Positions 8,243 through 14,472 of a DNA stretch of 15,303 nt are shown one piece after another (within the stretch, counting starts at the first letter, position 1; each line of letters opens with the position of its first letter). A program made the translations under genes and the position numbers. This DNA is from JBOGVA01 sp050692195 (lineage in GTDB: Bacteria > Actinomycetota > UBA4738). The stretch covers positions 1 through 15,303 of the forward strand of contig JBOGVA010000040.1 in NCBI GenBank assembly GCA_050692195.1, written 5' to 3'. The notes beneath the pieces are model-generated. The model had not been told where the DNA came from. It made no database searches and saw nothing but the letters and a program-made list of their open reading frames with translations.

Positions 8243-9330
8243 CGCAGACCTTCCGAGCCTGCCTTCGCTCCCGTCACGTCGTCCAAACTCGGGTGTCCAG
8301 GCACCCACGCCTCCACGACGGTTCCCTTCCCGGGAAGGCTCTCGACACGGATCCGCCCGCCGACGGTCTCGGCGCGCTCGCGCATGACCGTGAGACCGAA
8401 GTGCTTGGAGCCATCCCCGGTTCGCTCGGCCGGGTCGAATCCCTGGCCGTCGTCTCGGATCTGGATCAGGAACCCCTCATCCTCCTGGGACAGGGTCACC
8501 AGCGCGGCGGTCGCGCGAGCGTGACGGCGCACGTTCGCCAGCGCCTCCTGGGCGATCCGGTACAACACGATCCCGGCCTCAGGCTGAGGCGCCGTCTCCA
8601 ACCGGTCCTGGAGCTCGACCTGGATCCCGCACTCAGCGGCGAGCCGCTCCAGGGTCGCTCGAAGCACCGCGCTCAGACCGACCCGTTCGAGATCCGGAGG
8701 CCGGAGGTCGAACACGAGGCTCCGAAGTCGCTCGCTCGCCAACCGGACGATTTCTTGGGCCGTCTCGAGGGCCCGGCGACGATCTCCGTCCTCCTCCGTC
8801 CTGATGAGCCCCTGGATCCGCATGTCCAGTGCGGAGAGCACCTGCAGCGAATCATCGTGGACCTCTGCAGCGATCCGCTTGCGCTCCTTCTCCTCGGCAT
8901 CGACGAGGTCCGCGGCCAAGCGTCTCCGTTCCTGTTCCAGCCGGTCCACGGTCAGCAGGACTCGCCGCAGGGCTCCCTGATCACGTGAGCTCGATCGCCG
9001 AGCCCGGTCGTTCCGCCGAAGGAGATCCTCCGCCCCTCGTCGCAGAACCTCCTGTGCCATCTCGTATGGCGCCAGCGCCTCGAGGAGGAACGTGACGGCC
9101 TCATCGACCTCGCCGAGTCGCATCGTCTCTGCCGGGCCGGCCGGGTCCTCGGAGCTCCGGTCAAGGGCCCGGCGGTGAAGCAGCACCAGATCGACGAGCC
9201 CCAGGCCGGACTGGAGGGATTCCCGCCCCAGCTCATAGGCTCGCCACAAACCGCTCTCGTCTGCACCGGCGAGAAAGCTCTCGAGGGCCTCCTGGTATCG
9301 CTCGGCGAGGAGAACCTCTACATCGTTCAC
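8239..9330 (-). CDS. Histidine kinase (HisKA_3 type) with RsbU-N-like N-terminal domain
   Basis: Cytoplasmic protein of 363 residues with no membrane segment. Residues 1-105 (RYQEALESFLAGADESGLW, GLGLVDLVLLHRRAL, FLLEALAPYEMAQ) resemble the helical N-terminal domain of the phosphatase RsbU, which binds the kinase RsbT. Residues about 125-170 form a coiled coil ending in the HisKA_3 H-box (EEKERKRIAAEVHDD, H158). The ATPase domain has an N-box (QEALANVRRHA, 261-271), G1 (DDGQGF, 293-298) and a GLTVM G2 region. The GTG start overlaps the stop of the RsbT-like gene by 4 nt. This points to a kinase controlled by RsbT binding. HisKA_3 kinases usually partner LuxR-type regulators, and none is present here; the nearest regulator is the pseudo-receiver protein at 6836. 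Confidence 0.9.
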   Translation of the reverse strand: MNDVEVLLAERYQEALESFLAGADESGLWRAYELGRESLQSGLGLVDLVLLHRRALDRSSEDPAGPAETMRLGEVDEAVTFLLEALAPYEMAQEVLRRGAEDLLRRNDRARRSSSRDQGALRRVLLTVDRLEQERRRLAADLVDAEEKERKRIAAEVHDDSLQVLSALDMRIQGLIRTEEDGDRRRALETAQEIVRLASERLRSLVFDLRPPDLERVGLSAVLRATLERLAAECGIQVELQDRLETAPQPEAGIVLYRIAQEALANVRRHARATAALVTLSQEDEGFLIQIRDDGQGFDPAERTGDGSKHFGLTVMRERAETVGGRIRVESLPGKGTVVEAWVPGHPSLDDVTGAKAGSEGLR

Positions 9331-9737
9331 GCGTCACCCCGGACCCATCTCTTCGCGGTGAGCGTGGTTCCGCTCGGCACTCGGGACTCCAACGCGAATT
9401 CGTGCATCAGACTCTTGACCCCCGGGAGGCCCAGGCCCAGCCGTCCCCGGGTCGAGAACCCAACCTGAAGCGCTCGTTCCACGTCGGCGATGCCGGGCCC
9501 GTGGTCACGCCCAACGATGACGATCCCCTCCTCGTCGGACCGGGACGCCAGGCTGAGCAGGATCTCACCACCGATGGAATGCTCGAGGAGATTGCTCGCC
9601 ACCTCCGTGATCGCCGTCACCACCCGGATGCGGTCCGGGGCTGAGAAATCGAGATGGCGGGCGAGGGCCCGTCCGCGCTCGCGCGCGGTCACGATGTCGC
9701 CTTCCGATTGGATCGGTATGCGGATCCGATCTGCCAT
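9327..9737 (-). CDS. rsbT: RsbT-like serine/threonine switch kinase
   Basis: Protein of 136 residues, matching the usual RsbT length. The ATG at 9737 has GAGGTG just upstream; a TTG at 9776 would add 13 residues lying over a stem-loop and is less likely. GHKL ATPase motifs are an N-box with E45 and N49 (AITEVASNLLEH), G1 DHGPG (78-82) and the RsbT-typical GFSTRGRLGLGLPGVKSLM block (93-111). In the known stress pathway RsbT phosphorylates STAS proteins of the stressosome (RsbS/RsbR) and, once released, activates the phosphatase RsbU. Here the next gene carries an RsbU-N-like domain on a histidine kinase, so the target may be that kinase. No RsbS or RsbR is in the window. Confidence 0.88.
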   Translation of the reverse strand: MADRIRIPIQSEGDIVTARERGRALARHLDFSAPDRIRVVTAITEVASNLLEHSIGGEILLSLASRSDEEGIVIVGRDHGPGIADVERALQVGFSTRGRLGLGLPGVKSLMHEFALESRVPSGTTLTAKRWVRGDA

Positions 9738-9756
9738 GAGCACCTCGAAGGGGCCG

Positions 9757-9777
9757 ATTGGAGCCTCCGGCTCCAAT
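9757..9777 (-). promoter_or_regulatory. Perfect 9-bp stem-loop upstream of the rsbT-like gene
   Basis: ATTGGAGCC and GGCTCCAAT form a perfect inverted repeat around a 3-nt loop. It lies between the diguanylate cyclase gene (stop at 9866) and the rsbT-like start (9737), about 20 nt upstream of the latter. There is no U-tract behind it on either strand, so it is not a typical intrinsic terminator. It could be an operator, an attenuating RNA hairpin or a transcript-stabilising element. Confidence 0.4.
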
Positions 9778-9865
9778 TAGAGCGGGCGCCTGGGGCAAAG
9801 AGAATGACCTGGACCTCGCGGCGGTCTCGCCTCATCCTCCCCGCCAGAAGGAGAGAGCTGGCGGG

Positions 9866-11470
9866 TCACGCCGGGGTCGGCGTGAAGACGTTCCTCCCGG
9901 TCCCCCGGCCATCGCCCGCGAGAGAGAGACGGTCTCTTCCGGCTCGCTTGGCCTCGTACAGGGCCTCGTCGGCGGCCTCGATGAGGGACGCTCCGTCCCC
10001 TGCGTGGACCGGATAGGTGGCCACCCCTCCGCTCAGGGTGACGGGAGCGCGCCCTTCCAGCCCCGAGGCGACCAGCCGGAGTCGTTCGGCCACGCTGCGC
10101 GCCTCCTCGGCCGAGCACTCGGGGAGGATCACAGCGAACTCCTCACCCCCGTACCGGGCCACCGTGTCGAAGGCCCGGGAATGCTCCACCAGGGCTCGCG
10201 CCAGGGACTGCAGCAAGCCGTCTCCGGCTCGGTGACCGAACCGGTCGTTGTACTCCTTGAAGTGGTCCGCGTCGAGGATCAGCAGCGAGACGTGCTGCCC
10301 ACTTCGAGAAGCCCGGGCCAGCTCCCGCTCGAGCGCGGCCTCGAACACTCTGCGGTTCGCCAGCTCCGTCAGCGGATCCGTCTCCGCCATCCGCTGAACT
10401 TCCTCCAGCAGCCAGCCGTTGTGCAGTGCCAGCGCTCCGTGGGAGGCGAACTGGTGGACCATGGACACAGCCCACCTGCGGATGTGGCGCGTCCGCCCGG
10501 CCCGCTCCAGAGCCACCACCCCGATCGGGTGACCTTCCGCGAAGAGCGGGACCACGAGGAGGTTTCGCGCCTCCGGAAGCATGGCCGCGAGGCGAGGATC
10601 GGTCGATGGATCGAGTCGCCCTACCAGAACCACCTCGCGGGTCGCCCATGCCCGCTGGACGATGGGATCGACGCCTCGAGGATCGTCGGATGGGACCGTG
10701 GCGCCGGAGTGGGCTACCAGCGATAGCTCGCCGCCGGGGGACGCCAGGACGACCCCTCGCGTGAATCCGAACGACCCGCGCAGCCGGTCGAGGAGGATCT
10801 CACCAGTCTCGGTGGGCTTCATCCGGCGATCGAGCTCGCCCGCCATCGACGCCAACTCCTGAAGCTCAACCTTCTGCCGGCGGAGTTCCCGCTCCACGAG
10901 TGAGGAGAATGCGGCCGTCCCCAGGGCCATGCCCCACAGCGCCATCACGGATGAGGCGGCGACGGTTCCGTACCGGGAACCGCCGGGCAACGCCGAGGCG
11001 TCTGCCCCACCGGGATCCAGGAACCCTCCGGCCTGCCCATAGAGAACGACGAAGAAGAGCAGGCTGTGCCAGAACGCCAGCTTCAGGCCCGTTCGGTAGG
11101 AGGCCAGCAGGGTAACGGCCACGATGTGGACGTAGATGAGGAAGCGAAGAGGGCTCTCCGCCCCGCTGCCGAGGTAGGTGGCCCAGGCGAGGTAGACACC
11201 GTCCGCGAGCAGCATCCCGCCGAGCGCCCACAGTGCCCGGACCCTGGCCCGTCGCCGCATCCATTCGGAAAGGACCGCCGCCAGCAGGTAGGCCGCCGTG
11301 ATCAACGCGGTGACGCCGATGGAGCCCCACGCCGTATGCGGCAGCCACATGCTGGCCGCAAGAACGACACACGCGAACGACGCGCGAAGCGCGTGGAGCT
11401 GGTCGGTTCGCTCGACGAGAGAGGTGAAGTCGGTGGCCGAAGAGGCGGGGGCCGTGGCGAATCCGGACAC
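9866..11470 (-). CDS. Membrane-bound diguanylate cyclase (GAF-like plus GGDEF)
   Basis: Protein of 534 residues that should make cyclic di-GMP from two GTP. Six hydrophobic segments (about residues 28-43, 50-68, 79-99, 109-125, 130-147, 170-192) anchor it. A short helix leads to a GAF-like region (about 215-355, with GFTRGVVLASPGGELSLVAHSG and NLLVVPLFAEGHPIGVVALER). The GGDEF domain follows (about 360-520): TDPLTELANRRVFE, D400 in LILDADHFK, and the active-site loop GGEEF (441-445). The allosteric I-site RxxD is intact (R432, D435), five residues before the loop, so product inhibition is expected. The GTG start lies only 6 nt after the stop of the secreted coiled protein, suggesting one transcript. 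No EAL or HD-GYP partner is visible. Confidence 0.93.
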   Translation of the reverse strand: MSGFATAPASSATDFTSLVERTDQLHALRASFACVVLAASMWLPHTAWGSIGVTALITAAYLLAAVLSEWMRRRARVRALWALGGMLLADGVYLAWATYLGSGAESPLRFLIYVHIVAVTLLASYRTGLKLAFWHSLLFFVVLYGQAGGFLDPGGADASALPGGSRYGTVAASSVMALWGMALGTAAFSSLVERELRRQKVELQELASMAGELDRRMKPTETGEILLDRLRGSFGFTRGVVLASPGGELSLVAHSGATVPSDDPRGVDPIVQRAWATREVVLVGRLDPSTDPRLAAMLPEARNLLVVPLFAEGHPIGVVALERAGRTRHIRRWAVSMVHQFASHGALALHNGWLLEEVQRMAETDPLTELANRRVFEAALERELARASRSGQHVSLLILDADHFKEYNDRFGHRAGDGLLQSLARALVEHSRAFDTVARYGGEEFAVILPECSAEEARSVAERLRLVASGLEGRAPVTLSGGVATYPVHAGDGASLIEAADEALYEAKRAGRDRLSLAGDGRGTGRNVFTPTPA

Positions 11471-11476
11471 CGGCGA

Positions 11477-12163
11477 CTATTCGAACGTCATCAGCTCCGG
11501 GCCGAGGGGCGCCGAAGCGAGCCGTGGATCCCTGCGATCCAGCCGGTTCTGAACCACGAGGAACGCCAGCACCACGATGGCCAGGAGCGCCGGGAACGCC
11601 AGCTGCCTGGCGGCGGCGCCGATGGTGCCGCCCGCCCGGTCCCCGCCCGGTGGGCCGGCGATCTCCTTCTCGAGGGCGGAGTCCTGAACGGGAAACAACG
11701 GACCGATGCTCGGGTCCCGGGGCGCGGATCGGCCGGTGAGGACCGCGTCAGGGGCGCGACCCTCCCTTCCCGTGGGACGTCCCGTCCCGGACCCCTCCTT
11801 GGTCTTTCCCCCGCCGCCCGGGTCGGTCCCCCCATCCTTCCCAAGCAACTGGTCGACCACCTTGCCCACCTGGCCGACGACTTCCGTGGTGGTCTCGTCG
11901 ACGGTTTGGGCCGTCTTCTCCACGGTCTCGTCCATCGTCTCCTCGGTGGAATCGACGGTTCCCTCGACGGCGTCGACTGCCTCGTCGACCGTCTGAGTGA
12001 GGCAGTCCGGATCCGTGAGGGCACAGGGTTCGGCGGCGGCCGGAGACGCCACGAGGATCAGGAAGAGGACGGCCGCAGCGGAGGCCCGCTGTCGCACGCG
12101 CATCCGGTGGCGGGGCAGAACGTGCCCCGGTCCACCGATGGTTCCCCGTCGATCGGGGCTCAC
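11477..12163 (-). CDS. Secreted, C-terminally membrane-anchored coiled protein
   Basis: Not recognised. The GTG at 12163 is selected because AGGAGGAG lies seven bases upstream; the frame is open to 12265. The 228-residue protein has a long basic N-region, a hydrophobic core (RASAAAVLFLILVAS) and a cleavage-like PAAAEP site near residue 45. Two Cys follow (C47, C54). Residues 57-108 form a degenerate acidic repeat around TVDExVD (TQTVDEAVDAVEGTVDST, then TAQTVDETTTEVV), predicted helical or coiled. A Gly/Pro/Arg linker (110-180) leads to a transmembrane helix (LAFPALLAIVVLAFLVV) and a short basic cytoplasmic tail. The shape is a periplasmic or cell-wall spacer anchored at its C-terminus. It is encoded 6 nt upstream of the diguanylate cyclase and could act as its partner. 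Confidence 0.7.
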   Translation of the reverse strand: MSPDRRGTIGGPGHVLPRHRMRVRQRASAAAVLFLILVASPAAAEPCALTDPDCLTQTVDEAVDAVEGTVDSTEETMDETVEKTAQTVDETTTEVVGQVGKVVDQLLGKDGGTDPGGGGKTKEGSGTGRPTGREGRAPDAVLTGRSAPRDPSIGPLFPVQDSALEKEIAGPPGGDRAGGTIGAAARQLAFPALLAIVVLAFLVVQNRLDRRDPRLASAPLGPELMTFE

Positions 12164-12291
12164 GAGTTTGCTCCTCCTGGTGAGCCTGTTTGATTCGACT
12201 CGGTGGAGCCAATGTGATGTATCGGTCGCTCGGGCCGAAAAGTTGAATCGCGGTGGTGCAGCCATCGACCTCCGGCTGCCGGCTGCCGGGA

Positions 12292-13068
12292 TCAGGAGAG
12301 CGCGGACAAGCGTTCGGCGGCGTCGAAGGCCTCGAGGTCGTGCCGGAGGATCAGCCGGAACTGCTCGGCCGCCTCATCGAGGCGGCCGGCTCGCTCGAGG
12401 ATGTCGGCGATCACGTACCAGAGGCGGAGGTCGTGAGGCCGGGCCACCTCGGCCCGGGTGGGGACCGACCTCAGCACCGTCAGGGCCTCCTCGATCCGGC
12501 CCAGGTCGGCGAGGGCCGCGCCCGCCACGATGGCGCATTCGGCCCGGACGGCCTCGTCGACCGGGGAGGTAAGGCCGGCCCGGGCCTCGGTAACCGCCCT
12601 GTCGGGCGCCCCCAGGGCACGGTGGCAATCGGCGATCAGGTGATTCTGGTCCCGCCTTCCGGACATCCTGCGGTACGCCAGGAGCTCGCGGAGCGCCTCC
12701 CGGTACCGCTCCTGGTGGTAGAGGGCCAGACCGAGCAATTCGCGGCCGGCCGCAGACCGGGGGGCCAGGGCCTTCAGCCTGGTCGCAGCCTGCTCGGCCA
12801 TCAGAGGATCACCCTCGCCGAGGGCCACGGCCGCCGTCTCGGCGAGCGCCACCGCCTCGTCGGCCCGGCCGATCCTGGCCGTTCCTCGGACCTCCTCCGC
12901 GGCGTCGCGGGAAATGCTGGGGCGGGCCCTGTGGGGCCGCGGCTCGGCAGGAGGCGGACGACGATCTCGACGGCGGGGATCGGCCGGAGGGGGACGGCGG
13001 TCCCGCCGCCCGCGGTCGGCGCCGTGACGGCGGGGGCCTCGAGCATCGGGATCCTGGTGATGGGTCAC
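12292..13068 (-). CDS. TPR-repeat protein with Arg/Pro-rich N-terminus
   Basis: The open frame extends to 13416 but that part is antisense-free readthrough of the rRNA spacer, 5S gene and terminator, so the GTG at 13068, just past the terminator, is the first plausible start. This gives 258 residues. Residues 1-52 are low-complexity Arg/Pro/Asp (DRRPPPADPRRRDRRPPPAE). Residues about 55-250 are helical with TPR-like spacing: LLGLALYHQERYREALREL (111-129), AGAALADLGRIEEALTVL (182-199) and ADILERAGRLDEAAEQF (221-237). It is a probable protein-interaction scaffold with unknown partners. No ribosome-binding site precedes the GTG, so the exact start is uncertain. It lies immediately downstream of the rRNA operon. 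Confidence 0.8.
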   Translation of the reverse strand: MTHHQDPDARGPRRHGADRGRRDRRPPPADPRRRDRRPPPAEPRPHRARPSISRDAAEEVRGTARIGRADEAVALAETAAVALGEGDPLMAEQAATRLKALAPRSAAGRELLGLALYHQERYREALRELLAYRRMSGRRDQNHLIADCHRALGAPDRAVTEARAGLTSPVDEAVRAECAIVAGAALADLGRIEEALTVLRSVPTRAEVARPHDLRLWYVIADILERAGRLDEAAEQFRLILRHDLEAFDAAERLSALS

Positions 13069-13096
13069 GGAGGGGAGCGTAACGGACCCCGAAACG

Positions 13097-13124
13097 CATC
13101 GAGGCCCCCGAAGGGGCCTCGATG
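13097..13124 (-). terminator. rRNA operon terminator hairpin
   Basis: Immediately 3' of the 5S rRNA, a perfect 12-bp stem (CATCGAGGCCCC paired with GGGGCCTCGATG) closes on a TTCG tetraloop. The sequence following it on the transcribed strand is CGTTTCGG, so the U-tract is weak. Position, stem strength and UUCG loop make it the likely end of the rRNA transcript. Confidence 0.85.
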
Positions 13125-13131
13125 GAAGATG

Positions 13132-13249
13132 TTCCGGCAGCGACCTACTCTCCCACCCCGTCACCAGGGCAGTACCATCGGCGCTGGAGGGCTTAACTTC
13201 CGGGTTCGGAATGGGACCGGGTGTTTCCCCTCCGCTATATCCACCGAAA
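13132..13249 (-). rRNA. rrf: 5S ribosomal RNA
   Basis: About 118 nt. The conserved internal segments are clear on the - strand: AUAGCGGAGGGGAAACACCC, CCCAUUCCGAACCCGGAAGU, UUAAGCCCUCCAGCGCCGAUG and GGGAGAGUAGGUCGC. The termini are set by the closing helix I: 5' UUUCGGUGG pairs over 9 bp with the 3' end of the molecule. It lies in the usual place, 3' of the 23S gene. It looks intact. Confidence 0.96.
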
Positions 13250-13345
13250 CGCTGCCTCCACGGGTCGGCGCATGCCGATCCGTGGAACGCGTGTTGGGGG
13301 TGTGAGCCCCGGGCATCACCCCGGAACTCCACAGCGAGCGCGAGC
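13250..13345 (-). other. 23S-5S spacer with processing stem
   Basis: Spacer of about 96 nt between the 23S and 5S genes. Positions 13258-13285 form an imperfect stem of about 12 bp (CCACGGGTCGGC against GCCGATCCGTGG, loop GCAT), typical of an RNase-processed precursor region. No tRNA gene is visible in it. Confidence 0.6.
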
Positions 13346-13476
13346 GGGTCAAGTCCTCGGCCTATTAGTACCGGTCGGCTCAACACGTTGCCGTGCTTAC
13401 ACCTCCGGCCTATCAACCTCGTGGTCTGCGAGGGGCCTTACCCGGTTTGATCCGGTGGGAGGCCTCATCTTGGGGC

Positions 13477-13510
<34 letters not shown>

Positions 13511-13613
13511 TTGCCGAACGTGGCCAACCAGCAGTGCCGCTGGCGCGACAACTGGCACACCAGAGGTCCGTCCGTCCCGGTCCTCTCGTACTGGGGACAG
13601 CTCCCCTCAAGCC

Positions 13614-13652
<39 letters not shown>

Positions 13653-14379
13653 CACATGTGTCCTGCATTACTGCAGGTGCAGACTATACCTCCATCCTGT
13701 TTCCAGGAGCCGGCGTGTTATGGGGTCCATAGATTTGACCGCTTGCCGGTCGAGAAACCCCATCTCTCCGCTGAGCGATCGGAGAAGTCGTTACGGGGAC
13801 CAGCACACCCATACCACGCAGATGTTGCTCCACATCTGCGGCGGAGTTCCGCTTCGATTTCGAATGGTTTAGGGCTGCGAAGGCATCTACATCGCGCGCC
13901 AACTCCAGGAATTCCGTCGGGTCCATCCTTGGGCGAAGCCTTCGAAGGATTTCAAGAGCCCGCCGTACCTGGCGCCGCTTGAAGATCACAAAAGGCTCGA
14001 CCTCGGAAAGGACCACCATCAGAACCGGCCGGCTGGTGATCACCAGATCACTCATGCCGGTGCCGCGATCGCGGAGGTAGCCTGCTCCGACGAGGCTCTG
14101 GAGTTGTTCCAGACCTTGACGGGCGGACGTGCTCTGTGACAGCGACAGACTCGCTCGGATGTAGTACCCGAACCGATAACCGGTCTGCCGGACGAGCTGG
14201 AAGTGGATACTTCCATCTCCGTCCAGGAATCCCGCGAGATAGGACGCTTCCAGTGCCTCCATGTGCCGGCCTTCCCTCGGTATTGCCCTGATCGTACTGT
14301 TCGGTAGTGACAATCAGGGTTCCACCGATATGAGCCGGAGGGCATCCACGGATTACTCCGTGGAGACGCAGTGATACCT
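13653..14379 (-). mobile_element. Group I intron at 23S position L2593, encoding an I-CreI-like endonuclease
   Basis: A 727-nt insertion between U2593 and C2594. The splice sites fit group I rules: the 5' exon ends in U and the intron ends in G. P1 is exon ACGU with intron GCGU (14366-14369), giving the conserved U-G wobble. P2 (14346-14363) is a 7-bp stem with a GUAA loop. P4 pairs UCGGU with ACCGA, P5 pairs CCCUGAU with AUCAGGG, and the P/Q segments are at 14317-14332 and 14271-14285. P6 (GGGA with UCCC) flanks the ORF. R (CCCCGUAACGACU) spans about 13786-13798 and S (AGGUAUAGUCUGC) 13679-13691; P7 pairs GACU with AGUC. P9 (13662-13677) has a GUAA loop. P3 was not resolved by eye. Chloroplast 23S introns, including those of I-CreI and I-MsoI, use this same site. 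Confidence 0.93.
13684..14262 (-). CDS. LAGLIDADG homing endonuclease, I-CreI family (in L2593 intron)
   Basis: Protein of 192 residues from the ATG at 14262, which has GGGAAGG seven bases upstream; an upstream TTG at 14313 would add 17 residues encoded by P5/P4 and is less likely. It has one LAGLIDADG motif, LAGFLDGDG (residues 9-17), so it should act as a homodimer. From memory of I-CreI, the match extends through GAGYLRDRG (59-67), EPFVIFKRRQ (89-98), EFLELARDVD (118-126) and AALNHSKSKRN (129-139). The catalytic Asp (D16) and equivalents of Q47 (Q43) and K98 (K95) are kept. Residues after about 152 go beyond the I-CreI fold and are encoded by the ribozyme 3' core, ending at a UAG inside the S element. 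It should cleave intronless 23S alleles to spread the intron. Confidence 0.92.
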   Translation of the reverse strand: MEALEASYLAGFLDGDGSIHFQLVRQTGYRFGYYIRASLSLSQSTSARQGLEQLQSLVGAGYLRDRGTGMSDLVITSRPVLMVVLSEVEPFVIFKRRQVRRALEILRRLRPRMDPTEFLELARDVDAFAALNHSKSKRNSAADVEQHLRGMGVLVPVTTSPIAQRRDGVSRPASGQIYGPHNTPAPGNRMEV

Positions 14380-14405
14380 ACGTTCTAAACCCAGCTCGCG
14401 TACCG

Positions 14406-14456
<51 letters not shown>

Positions 14457-14472
14457 CGATGAGCCGACATCG

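Noticed and set aside
9758..10726. Long + strand open frame (322 codons) antisense to the GGDEF domain
   Set aside because: The - strand carries an unambiguous GGEEF domain in this interval; the + frame shows no recognisable motif.
11066..12193. Long + strand open frame (375 codons) antisense to the secreted protein and cyclase genes
   Set aside because: Composition is Arg/Gly-rich without domains, and the opposite strand has clear GGDEF and signal peptide features; a GC-rich shadow frame.
12164..12291. Possible sigma-70 promoter (TTCAAC/GATACA-like) or riboswitch upstream of the secreted protein
   Set aside because: The hexamers are poor matches, and no cyclic di-GMP riboswitch core could be recognised.
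13069..13416. N-terminal part of the long open frame leading into the TPR protein
   Set aside because: It reads through the rRNA spacer, the 5S gene and the terminator; coding there would be incompatible with these RNA features.
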